A stretch of DNA of 64,000 nucleotides, taken from the NCBI RefSeq assembly GCF_900103125.1, contig NZ_FNJV01000001.1:496001-560000 (forward strand). Direction: 5' to 3'. The notes beneath the pieces are model-generated. The model made no database searches and had not been told where the DNA came from. It saw only the letters and a program-made list of their open reading frames with translations. Position 1 is the first letter of the stretch, and each line of letters begins with the position of its first letter. Positions 8,387-16,651 of the stretch are shown piece after piece. The position numbers and the translations under genes were made by a program. The DNA comes from Mucilaginibacter sp. OK268 (GTDB taxonomy: Bacteria > Bacteroidota > Bacteroidia > Sphingobacteriales > Sphingobacteriaceae).

Positions 8387-11300
8387 ATGAGGTACGCCGA
8401 GTTACAAGCCACATCCAATTTCAGTTTCCTGCGGGGAGGGTCGCATCCCGACGAACTGGTGGAACAGGCAGAAGCACTTGGTTATGAAGCTATCGCCATT
8501 ACTGACCGTAATAGCCTGGCGGGTATCGTGCGTGCGCACGTCGCGGCAAAAAAACTCGCTATCAAATTTATTCCGGCCTGCCGGCTGGACCTGTTAGACG
8601 GGCCAAGCCTGCTGGCTTATCCAACTGACCGCGACGCCTATGGCAGGCTTTCAGCATTATTAACCGTTGGGAACCTGCGGGCTGAAAAGGGGGAATGTCA
8701 TTTATATAAAACGGATGTCTATCAGCATCAGGAAGGTATTCAGTTTATTATCATCCCGCCGGATGAGTTAAACGCCCGGTTTGATTATGACGATGATTTT
8801 AAAAGCAATGTAGCGGAATACCGGGCTAACCTGGGCCTGGCATTATATATGGCGGCGACCCGTTCCTATAGCGGGGATGATGCCAAGAGACTGGCCCGCC
8901 TTGCTCAATTGGGTATTCCCCTGGTGGCTGTTGGCGATGTGCATTACCACGAACCTAAGCGTCGTGAGTTACAGGATATCCTGACCTGCATCCGGGAAAA
9001 ATGCACGATACATACGGCGGGTTTCCGATTACACGCCAATGCGGAAAGGTTTATAAAACCCATAGAAGAGCTGCACCGCTTGTTCAGGGGATATCCTGAC
9101 GCATTAGATAACGCGTTGAAGATTGCTGATGCATGCCAGTTCTCCCTGGATACCCTGAAATACATCGAACCGGAAGAAAAAATACTGGATGGACTGACGC
9201 CACAGGAACGCCTGATCAAATATACCTGGGCAGGTGCACATGAGCGGTATGGGGAACATATCCCCATAAAAGTTCAGGATCAGTTAAAATTTGAGCTTGC
9301 TTTTATTGATGGCCGAAAGCTGGCTCCTTACTTTCTCCGAGTGTATAAATACACGCAAAAAGCAGAGGAACTGGGCATCCTGCACCAGGGACGTGGTTCC
9401 GCGGCCAATTCCACAGTTTGTTATTGTTTATCCATTACAGCGGTAGATCCTATGAAATCCCGCTTGCTGTTTTCCCGGTTTATGTCTGATGCAAGAGAAG
9501 AATGGCCGGATATCGACGTCGATTTTGAGCATGAGCGACGGGAAGAGATCATCCAATATATTTATGAAGATTACGGACGTGAACATGCCGCGATCGTGGC
9601 GACAGTTACCCAGGAACGTCACCGTGGCGCCATCCGGGATGTGGGAAAAGCGATGGGGTTATCCGAGGATTCGATCAAACGGGTCGGTGCTACGATATGG
9701 GATTTTAGCGAGGAGGGTTTTGACGAGCAACGATTGCGTGAACAAGGGTTAAACCCGCATGATCCGCTCATTCATAAAGTATTAGAGCTAACCTCGCTGC
9801 TGATGGGCTTCCCGAGGCAATTAGGACAACATACCGGCGGTTTTGTTATTACGGATAATAAGCTATCGGATCTCTGTCCTGTACTGAATGCGCGGATGGA
9901 AAACCGTACGCAGCTGGAATGGAACAAGGATGACCTGGAAGCTTTAGGTATTCTGAAGGTAGACGTTCTGGGGCTGGGCATGCTGACCATGATCCGTAAG
10001 GCATTTGATATGGTAGCGCAGCATTACGGTAAAAAATTGACACTGGCCAATGTTCCCCAGGACGATCCCAAAGTTTATGAGATGATCTGCCATGCCGATA
10101 CCATCGGCGTGTTCCAGATCGAAAGCCGGGCCCAGATGTCCATGCTGCCGCGCCTCAAACCCAAATGTTTTTATGATTTGGTGATCGAGGTGGCCATCGT
10201 ACGGCCGGGACCTATACAGGGGGAGATGGTTCACCCCTATTTACGTCGGCGTAACGGGGAAGAACCGGTGGAATACCCTTCTAAAGAATTAGAAGCGATA
10301 TTAGGAAGAACTTTAGGGGTACCACTATTTCAAGAACAAGCGATGGAGATCGCTATTGTTGCCGCAGGCTTTACACCTGCTGAAGCAGATGAGCTGCGCC
10401 GCAGCATGGCCAGTTTTAAAGCTAATGGCAAATTAGGCATGTATGAAAAGAAGCTGGTGGACGGCATGGTGGCCAGGGGGTACGAGGAAGGATTTTCCAG
10501 ACGGGTCTTTAAGCAATTGCAGGGTTTTGAAGGGTATGGGTTCCCGGAAAGCCATGCAGCTTCCTTTGCCTTGCTGGTTTACATATCCTCCTGGCTGAAG
10601 TACTATTATCCGGATGTATTTTGCGCGGCACTATTGAACAGTCAGCCAATGGGCTTTTATCAGCCGGCGCAGATCGTCCGCGATGCCAGGGATCACGGCG
10701 TTAAAGTCTTGCCGGTGGATGTCAATCATTCTGGCTGGGATAATACACTGGAAGAAAAAGATGGAACATACCTGACCGTGCGTTTGGGTTTCCGGCAGGT
10801 CAAAGGATTACGGAAGGAGGATATGACTTTATTGATAGCAGGCCGGGGCCAACATTATGGCCATATTGATCAATTGCGAAGGGCAGGTGTACCCGAAACG
10901 GCTTTGGAAAAACTGTCGGATGCGGATGCTTTTCGCTCCTTAGGTTCAGACCGGCGCCAGGCTTTGTGGGAGGTATCGGCTTTGGGGGATCGGCCGATAG
11001 CACTGTTTGATGGTACGCCGTCAGAAAGCCTGCAGGAAATACAGGTTCAGCTGCCGCTGATGACCGAGGGCGAACATGTGGTACAGGACTATTCAGCTAC
11101 GGGCTTATCCCTGAAAAATCACCCGGTGGCCTTAGTGCGGGAAAAGCTGAACCTCTTGCATAATACACCGATCGCTGAGCTTAAAAACAGGAAAGATGGC
11201 GACCCCATCAAAGTTGCCGGTTTGATCACCGTTCGTCAACGGCCGGGAACCGCTAAGGGCATCCTGTTCATGACGCTGGAGGATGAAACAGGTGCGGCTA

Positions 11301-11569
11301 ATATCGTGGTATGGGAGAAACTGTTTGATACCTATCGCAAAGAGATCATCCAGTCCCGCTTGTTCATGGTAGAAGGGAAACTGCAGATCGAGGGTGAAGT
11401 GATCCATGTGGTTGCCAAACGCTGTTTTAACCTGAACAGCCTGTTACGTGGTTTGACCATAGGCAACCCCGATGATTTGCCACTATTAACCCTGGCACGG
11501 GCAGATGAAACGACAGCGCCCGGTCCTGACAGCAGAGAGGCTTTTCATAAGGGAAGAAATTTTAGGTAG
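8387..11569 (+). CDS. dnaE2: Error-prone DNA polymerase III alpha subunit DnaE2
   Basis: 1060 aa from the chosen start. The PHP domain begins at once (MRYAELQATSNFSFLRGGSHP), which fixes ATG 8387. The earlier in-frame ATG at 8339 would overlap imuB by 44 bp and add a non-family extension. The palm carries PDIDVDF with the catalytic Asp pair and ends EEIIQYIYEDYG. Fingers (RPGPIQGEMVHPYLRRRNG) and GFPESHAASFALLVYISSWLKYYYP follow, and a C-terminal OB-fold (KVAGLITVRQRPGTAKGILFMTLEDETG) closes the chain. It is the mutagenic translesion polymerase partner of ImuA/ImuB and is not the replicative DnaE. Confidence 0.96.
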   Translation: MRYAELQATSNFSFLRGGSHPDELVEQAEALGYEAIAITDRNSLAGIVRAHVAAKKLAIKFIPACRLDLLDGPSLLAYPTDRDAYGRLSALLTVGNLRAEKGECHLYKTDVYQHQEGIQFIIIPPDELNARFDYDDDFKSNVAEYRANLGLALYMAATRSYSGDDAKRLARLAQLGIPLVAVGDVHYHEPKRRELQDILTCIREKCTIHTAGFRLHANAERFIKPIEELHRLFRGYPDALDNALKIADACQFSLDTLKYIEPEEKILDGLTPQERLIKYTWAGAHERYGEHIPIKVQDQLKFELAFIDGRKLAPYFLRVYKYTQKAEELGILHQGRGSAANSTVCYCLSITAVDPMKSRLLFSRFMSDAREEWPDIDVDFEHERREEIIQYIYEDYGREHAAIVATVTQERHRGAIRDVGKAMGLSEDSIKRVGATIWDFSEEGFDEQRLREQGLNPHDPLIHKVLELTSLLMGFPRQLGQHTGGFVITDNKLSDLCPVLNARMENRTQLEWNKDDLEALGILKVDVLGLGMLTMIRKAFDMVAQHYGKKLTLANVPQDDPKVYEMICHADTIGVFQIESRAQMSMLPRLKPKCFYDLVIEVAIVRPGPIQGEMVHPYLRRRNGEEPVEYPSKELEAILGRTLGVPLFQEQAMEIAIVAAGFTPAEADELRRSMASFKANGKLGMYEKKLVDGMVARGYEEGFSRRVFKQLQGFEGYGFPESHAASFALLVYISSWLKYYYPDVFCAALLNSQPMGFYQPAQIVRDARDHGVKVLPVDVNHSGWDNTLEEKDGTYLTVRLGFRQVKGLRKEDMTLLIAGRGQHYGHIDQLRRAGVPETALEKLSDADAFRSLGSDRRQALWEVSALGDRPIALFDGTPSESLQEIQVQLPLMTEGEHVVQDYSATGLSLKNHPVALVREKLNLLHNTPIAELKNRKDGDPIKVAGLITVRQRPGTAKGILFMTLEDETGAANIVVWEKLFDTYRKEIIQSRLFMVEGKLQIEGEVIHVVAKRCFNLNSLLRGLTIGNPDDLPLLTLARADETTAPGPDSREAFHKGRNFR

Positions 11570-11584
11570 TTGCTCATCTAATAA

Positions 11585-11914
11585 ATGCTAATTTATTTAG
11601 TATTTATTATTCTTTTTTGCACTTTTTTCTCGATTTTTGTTTTGATGAGAAGTAAGCTATTCCAGGAGAAGCCGAAGATGGCTAAAATAGGGGGAGAAAG
11701 ATGGGTGCGCATCATACCGGATACGGGAGAGGGCTATCTGCTTTACGACGTCTTACAGGAGGTTTCTATCGGCTGCATCCTCTTTGATGCCGATGATAAT
11801 TGGATATATGACGGGGAGTCATTGACCGTTGATGAGCAGGAAGAAGCGGCCGGATTTATTAACGGTAATCATAAAGAAATGGATAGATTGATCAGGGATT
11901 TAGGAAAAAGATGA
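11585..11914 (+). CDS. Small membrane-anchored hypothetical protein, 109 aa
   Basis: Residues 1-20 are a strong hydrophobic helix (LIYLVFIILFCTFFSIFVLM), followed by a basic RSK and a soluble domain of about 80 residues (WVRIIPDTGEGYLLYDVLQEV, then an acidic helix). It overlaps the next gene by 4 bases (ATGA), implying translational coupling in the repair operon. An internal Met (MAKIGGERW) could start a soluble form. No family recognised. Confidence 0.6.
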   Translation: MLIYLVFIILFCTFFSIFVLMRSKLFQEKPKMAKIGGERWVRIIPDTGEGYLLYDVLQEVSIGCILFDADDNWIYDGESLTVDEQEEAAGFINGNHKEMDRLIRDLGKR

Positions 11915-12522
11915 TGGAGCAATTGTGTTTTTTCCCTGATGCGGGACAAAGTAAAGGGCTGCCAACCGACTTCCTGGAATACTTTCCCGGTATATTCAGC
12001 GAGGAAGAAGGTAATTGGTTTCTGCAAAAGTTGATAGCGGAAGCGCCATGGAAACAAACTGTACAAAAAATGTATGATAAAGAAGTGATCACCCCACGAC
12101 TAACAGCCTGGTATGGTGACCTCGGCACTGATTATTCTCACCCTGGAAGGATATCTAACCCGACCCCGTGGACGCCCGAATTACTGGCGATTAAGCAAAT
12201 CGTAGAACCCTTAGCGGGTACTCAATTCAATAGTGTTTTGTTAAATTATTACCGTGACGGCAATGATTCCGTTGCCTGGCATAGTGACAAAGAAAGCATT
12301 TTGGGCAAACATCCGGTCATTGCTTCGGTTAGTTTTGGCCAGGTCCGTAGTTTTGATATCCGCAACAAAACAGACCACAGCGAAAAATATTCAGTTCGGC
12401 TGGAACACGGTTCCTTCCTGCTGATGAAAAGCGGGTTACAGGAACATTGGGAGCACCGGATCGCCAAATCCCTTAAGCCTATGAAGGCGCGTGTTAACCT
12501 GACCTTCCGGGTAGTGATCTGA
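11911..12522 (+). CDS. alkB: AlkB-family Fe(II)/2-oxoglutarate dioxygenase
   Basis: 203-aa DNA alkylation-repair dioxygenase of the ABH2/ABH3-like short type. It oxidatively removes methyl groups from 1-meA and 3-meC. Iron ligands are visible: H124-S-D126 in AWHSDKE and H182 in EHWEHRIAK. The 2-oxoglutarate/substrate arginines are in R194-VNLTF-R200. NYYRDGNDSVAWHSD is the classic family stretch. Start is ATG 11911 or the adjacent ATG 11914, overlapping the upstream gene. Its place behind dnaE2 groups direct-reversal repair with translesion synthesis. Confidence 0.93.
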   Translation: MMEQLCFFPDAGQSKGLPTDFLEYFPGIFSEEEGNWFLQKLIAEAPWKQTVQKMYDKEVITPRLTAWYGDLGTDYSHPGRISNPTPWTPELLAIKQIVEPLAGTQFNSVLLNYYRDGNDSVAWHSDKESILGKHPVIASVSFGQVRSFDIRNKTDHSEKYSVRLEHGSFLLMKSGLQEHWEHRIAKSLKPMKARVNLTFRVVI

Positions 12523-12573
12523 TATTTACCAAAGAATTTAATTTTTAAACTATCCACCATATATATTCGCAGC

Positions 12574-13665
12574 ATGAAGAAACTGTTTATTTTTTGTTTG
12601 ATAGCCCTTCCGGCAACACTGATCTCCTGGGGTTTTAAAGGACACCGGGCTATCGCGACAATCGCGCAAAAACATTTGACCAGCAATACCGCCTATGTCG
12701 TTTCAGCTTACTTAAAAGGTGAAAGCATGGCAGAAGTAGCCACCTGGGCAGATGAAAACCGCAATCCGACTACCGCACCCTGGCATTTTTTAAACCTGCC
12801 CCTGGGTTTAACGCACGAACAGTTTGTCAAATTTGTAAGTGAAAGCGATAATAATGTTTATAGTGCGATCCTGAAGACGGAAGCAAGCCTGCGGGACAAA
12901 GGTTTAACACCCGATCAGAAGAACGAGGCGCTAAAATATCTGATCCATCTGGTTGGTGACGCTCATCAGCCGATGCACGTCAGTCGTAAAGAAGATAAAG
13001 GTGGTAACACCATCCAAGTACGTTTTGACAATAAGGGCACTAACCTGCACAGTCTTTGGGATAGCAAACTGATCGATCATGAAGGTTTCAGCGAAGCGGA
13101 AATTGTCAGGTCTTACGATGTAGCGACAACCGCGCAGATCAAACAATGGCAATCAGATAGCCCCATGGAATGGATCTGGGAAAGTTATCAGGTCAGCAGC
13201 GAACTTTATGCACAAGCCAAACCCGGTCAGGAAATAGATGAAACTTATTACCAGAAATACATCACCGTTATCCATAAACGTATCGGTCAGGCCGGTATCC
13301 GTTTGGCTGGTGAACTCAATAAACTGTTCAATAATGAGCAGGTGAAGGTGAACAGCGTATTGCCCTCGCCGTCAGCTGGTGCTCAAAGTGTAAGTGCCGT
13401 AAAGCTGGAGGAGATCAGGAATGCGATTGGGAGAAACGTGAGTGTGCAGGGCAAGGTGTACAGCAGTAAGGATATTGGCAGTATGGTACTGGTCAATTTA
13501 GGCGCAGCCTATCCCAATCAATTATTGACGATCGCGCTAAAAGGTAAAGCAAAAGAATTGGGAAATCAGTTGAGCGATAAGATGATCACGGTGGAAGGGG
13601 AGGTAATTGACTATAAAGGAAAGCCGGAAATTATTATCACGGATACATCAAAGGTCAAATTTTAA
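12574..13665 (+). CDS. Secreted S1/P1-type nuclease with C-terminal OB-fold domain
   Basis: 363 aa. A signal peptide of about 18 residues ends before W19-G-F-K-G-H24, the mature N-terminus whose Trp and His bind the trinuclear zinc site in S1/P1 nucleases. Further ligand motifs are MAEVATWADE, the HFLNLP region, YLIHLVGDAHQPMHVS and GGNTIQVRF...NLHSLWDSKLID. The nuclease part ends near residue 255. Residues ~275-363 form an added OB-fold-like domain (IRNAIGRNVSVQGKVYSSKD...MITVEGEVIDYKG). It should act outside the cytoplasm on single-stranded DNA/RNA, supplying phosphate or nucleosides. The 51-bp gap after alkB allows either joint or separate transcription. Confidence 0.9.
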   Translation: MKKLFIFCLIALPATLISWGFKGHRAIATIAQKHLTSNTAYVVSAYLKGESMAEVATWADENRNPTTAPWHFLNLPLGLTHEQFVKFVSESDNNVYSAILKTEASLRDKGLTPDQKNEALKYLIHLVGDAHQPMHVSRKEDKGGNTIQVRFDNKGTNLHSLWDSKLIDHEGFSEAEIVRSYDVATTAQIKQWQSDSPMEWIWESYQVSSELYAQAKPGQEIDETYYQKYITVIHKRIGQAGIRLAGELNKLFNNEQVKVNSVLPSPSAGAQSVSAVKLEEIRNAIGRNVSVQGKVYSSKDIGSMVLVNLGAAYPNQLLTIALKGKAKELGNQLSDKMITVEGEVIDYKGKPEIIITDTSKVKF

Positions 13666-13668
13666 TTT

Positions 13669-13920
13669 ATGCATGAACCGTTTATCATACCCGTATCCTA
13701 CCAGGGACAGGAGTACGAATTTAAAGCGCGTTTTGAGCGGTGGGGTTACACCCATCGCATCGCCGTGCTGATCGATGAAATGACTTTTACCTTTGAGCCT
13801 GATGAGGAAGGCAGCTACCGGGCTTTGATCAATCCGGAGCAGCCCATGGCACCGATTCCGATGAATCTTCATCTGCTTCAAACAATTGCGGAGAAACTGG
13901 CTAAACTGAGCAATGCTTAA
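13669..13920 (+). CDS. Small hypothetical protein, 83 aa
   Basis: Starts 3 bp after the nuclease stop, so probably co-transcribed. Acidic beta-rich protein (FIIPVSYQGQEYEFKARF, then FTFEPDEEGSYRALI), without signal peptide or membrane helix. It resembles the convergent 85-aa protein at 13983-14240 in layout (F-x-I...G-x-E-x-E-F, aromatic strand, F-x-x-D). Function unknown. Confidence 0.65.
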   Translation: MHEPFIIPVSYQGQEYEFKARFERWGYTHRIAVLIDEMTFTFEPDEEGSYRALINPEQPMAPIPMNLHLLQTIAEKLAKLSNA

Positions 13921-13982
13921 ATTTTTCTTAGGCTGACTCTGGGCCACTGATCTTTAATCAATAGGAAAATTAAAATGGCCTG

Positions 13983-14240
13983 TTAAATAGCTGGTAAGGC
14001 AAGGCCTTTTTGTAAGATCGCTTCACTGTATTGAGACTCCAACGGCAAATATATTTTAGGGCATGAAGACCGGTCAGTAATGTAGAACCGCTGTTCATCG
14101 TTATCGTTTACCTGCATATGAAACCTTACTTTCTTCCGCTCAAACAGCACATAAACCTGGAATAGCTGAAGCCTTACCCTGTTCATGGTTATAAATTCAA
14201 ATTCCGTTCCTTCAAACGTGATCTTAAAATTCGTAGTCAT
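13983..14240 (-). CDS. Small hypothetical protein, 85 aa
   Basis: Convergent with the 83-aa gene and similar to it in pattern (FKITFEGTEFEF, then VLFERKKVRFHM and FYITD). Small soluble beta protein of unknown role. ATG is followed by TTNFKITF. No terminator-like hairpin is obvious between the two genes. Confidence 0.5.
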   Translation of the reverse strand: MTTNFKITFEGTEFEFITMNRVRLQLFQVYVLFERKKVRFHMQVNDNDEQRFYITDRSSCPKIYLPLESQYSEAILQKGLALPAI

Positions 14241-14434
14241 GCCGCGAAGTTAGAAAAGAACAGCTCAAATCATAACTTATAAGTATCCGGTCCCTCTTGA
14301 TATGTTATTTCCCGAGATACTAAGTTATAAGTGATGTTCTGACGGCCTGCAGGTTCTTTTTCTAATATTCTTTTCTCGATCAGCTCTTATATATCCCTTA
14401 AAACAGTATCTGGGGCATTCATTCATAGACCAAC

Positions 14435-14474
14435 TCAGATAAAGGTAAATCTCGTCAGATAAAGGTAAATCTCG
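14435..14474. repeat. Tandem direct repeat, two exact 20-bp units
   Basis: The unit tcagataaaggtaaatctcg occurs twice, directly abutting (14435-14454 and 14455-14474). It may be a double operator, a duplication scar or an element end. It lies about 20 bases before an ATG that opens only a 14-codon frame. Confidence 0.8.
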
Positions 14475-14529
14475 AAATTGCAACTTTATTCTTATGAAGA
14501 CGATAAAGCTTAAGTATTATACACGCACC

Positions 14530-14676
14530 TTAAGCTAAAATCCACAATGCTGATGGGTTGACATTTTCCTTATCAACTTCCATGTAAGCTTTTCCGTTTT
14601 TAAAAGTTACCATCAAGATGCTGTCATAATCATTATCTGGTCAAATCAAACCCGTTTTATTGTTGATGCCAAAGCC
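14530..14676 (-). pseudogene. C-terminal remnant of an unidentified gene
   Basis: The minus strand reads FGINNKTGLI-stop-PDNDYDSILMVTFKNGKAY and then MEVDKENVNPSALWILA before a TAA. The composition is convincingly protein-like, but there is no start and one internal stop. It looks like the tail of a decayed gene at the end of glycan locus 1. Confidence 0.4.
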
Positions 14677-14829
14677 CTAACGATGAGAAAACAGTGATAC
14701 TCTTTAAACTGAACATAGGACCATACCCATAATTATGTCGCTGTTACATGTTAAACGAACGCTCCGTTATTTCGGAAATCGATGTCCGTATTATTAAAAC
14801 TGATATAATAAGCATAAACATAACGATCG

Positions 14830-16620
14830 TCATAAAACCTTTCTTAAACTGTCAACCAGCTCTCCTATACTTCCGTTTTGCTGATTTCTAAAAGCCAAAT
14901 CGGTATAAAGAGTAGCGCAATATTTACTGGATGACTTTAGAGCCTTCCATTCCGACCATAAGAGGTCGTAATGGTTAATGGCCTGCTTAATTACCCCTAT
15001 ATTGAAACTGCCGCCCCGTTTTGCGATGCCGTTTTCTATCATCAATATCCACATCTGTTCGACCAGTTCATATTTTATCCGGCCATAGGTACATGACACT
15101 TCAACAGCTTCCTGATCAGCAGCATTGTTTACATAGATTTGTTTCGACAACGCTTCAATCTGCCTCCATATGGCTGAAGCCTCTGCTTTTTCAGCCAATA
15201 TTTCTCTTTCTTTTTTTTTGTTAATGATTTCATTGACTATATTTTTGTTTTCTACCGCCGAAAAATATTGATCACGACTCCACCAAACGGCATTAGATGT
15301 ATAACTGTTCAATTGTCCTTTCCGCACACCTTCTATGGTCAATAGATTTAGCTGTCTGAACAGATCGGCTTCATAACCAGTTAACCCAAGCCTTTTAGCG
15401 AACTCATAAAAGAGGGCTTCTTCGGACTTTTCGGGATGCTGCGCCCATTGTGAAAGCACGTATGTATTCAAATCTGCCCATAACTCATTAGTGATATACG
15501 GGCCGTCCCATCCGCCTCCATTTGACCATGTCATAACTCCTTTTAATAATCCTTTACCCAAAATATCTTTTATTCCCCGCGGATTGTCTGGATCGTTAAG
15601 CTTCCCATTGAATTCATGTCGCCCAAAAACGATTTCATATTTCGTCTCCGGCCAGCCGTCTATTACGCCTTTGGCCGTATAATACGGATGCGCACCTTTC
15701 CCGTAAGCTTCCATCCTTGATTGTGCCTCCACTATCTGTGCATGGTTGCCGATGGCGAGCGTAGGATTAAACGGTGTCATGCGGTGAAAATCGTCCTGCT
15801 GATATTTAATGACAAAAATTAAATTAGGATGCGGTTTTATTCGATTGGTAACTGCCAGATAATAATCGGGGTTGTTATGGAAATTATATCCAAAATCCCA
15901 AGTACGATAAAACAGCTTCTTATTGCGCTTTACACAAATCTCATCCCGTAAAATGTTTATCAAGGTCACTTGATCTTCTATACCACTCTTACCATCACGT
16001 ATAGGCCCACCTCCCATATGATAAGGAGCATCCTGTAAATATGTTTCGCCAAAGCGAAGTGTCAAACCGTCCAGTTGAGGAAACCGTTCAAAAATCCCGG
16101 CTATCTGTGCACGGAGCATATCCTGGGTCCTTTTGCTTTGCATATCGGGCTTTCTTGACCGTTCGTCCATGCCGCCAGTCCCGGCTACCTTGCCTTTCCC
16201 CGTTATTTCGCTGCCATATCTTGTCCACAATGATTTTGGAAAAACAATGAAGTCGGTAAATGGATAAACACACATACCAGCCTTTTTACAGGCATTCAGT
16301 TTTTTATCGATTTCCGCAGCTTTCGCCATTATCCATTCCCGCTCTTTACTGTTTTCAGGAACAATGCCTTTTTCGTAATTATCATAAGTAATGGCGCAAT
16401 TGACAAACCAATGAGTTACCATTCCATTAAAACCCTGAGATTTCATGTAAACTGGATCATTATACTTTGTTACATAAGGTACTTCTCCTGGGTTATTATG
16501 CACCATGTCCAGAATGTATGGAAGTGGTTGAACCGCTGACTGTGCAAATGCCTGTCCAATCATTATGGACAGGCATGCAATTAGTGTCAGATACTTAATT
16601 TTTATCTTAAAATTATCCAT
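14830..16620 (-). CDS. Secreted glycoside-hydrolase-like protein, 596 aa
   Basis: Signal peptide about residues 1-26 (LTLIACLSIMIGQAFAQ). The body reads like a TIM-barrel hydrolase: ILDMVHNNPGE, GFNGMVTHWFVN, MCVYPFTDFIVFPKSLW, LDGLTLRFGETYLQDAPYH (candidate acidic residue), KKLFYRTWDFGYNFHNNP, GAHPYYTAKGVIDGWPE, and GVMTWSNGGGWDGPYI. I cannot assign a GH family; it reminds me of alpha-glucuronidase-type barrels (GH67/GH115), which is tentative. It follows susD after 31 bp, so it should be the catalytic member of glycan locus 1. Confidence 0.6.
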   Translation of the reverse strand: MDNFKIKIKYLTLIACLSIMIGQAFAQSAVQPLPYILDMVHNNPGEVPYVTKYNDPVYMKSQGFNGMVTHWFVNCAITYDNYEKGIVPENSKEREWIMAKAAEIDKKLNACKKAGMCVYPFTDFIVFPKSLWTRYGSEITGKGKVAGTGGMDERSRKPDMQSKRTQDMLRAQIAGIFERFPQLDGLTLRFGETYLQDAPYHMGGGPIRDGKSGIEDQVTLINILRDEICVKRNKKLFYRTWDFGYNFHNNPDYYLAVTNRIKPHPNLIFVIKYQQDDFHRMTPFNPTLAIGNHAQIVEAQSRMEAYGKGAHPYYTAKGVIDGWPETKYEIVFGRHEFNGKLNDPDNPRGIKDILGKGLLKGVMTWSNGGGWDGPYITNELWADLNTYVLSQWAQHPEKSEEALFYEFAKRLGLTGYEADLFRQLNLLTIEGVRKGQLNSYTSNAVWWSRDQYFSAVENKNIVNEIINKKKEREILAEKAEASAIWRQIEALSKQIYVNNAADQEAVEVSCTYGRIKYELVEQMWILMIENGIAKRGGSFNIGVIKQAINHYDLLWSEWKALKSSSKYCATLYTDLAFRNQQNGSIGELVDSLRKVL

Positions 16621-16651
16621 TTAAAATAAGCTTTGTTTTTTTAGCATTACA

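Larger units (their letters stand above)
14241..14829. other. Intergenic region with repeat and gene remnant
   Basis: A 589-bp stretch between the 85-aa gene and glycan locus 1. It holds the tandem 20-bp repeat at 14435-14474 and a gene tail at 14530-14676, both listed separately. The rest is non-coding in appearance. Confidence 0.5.
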
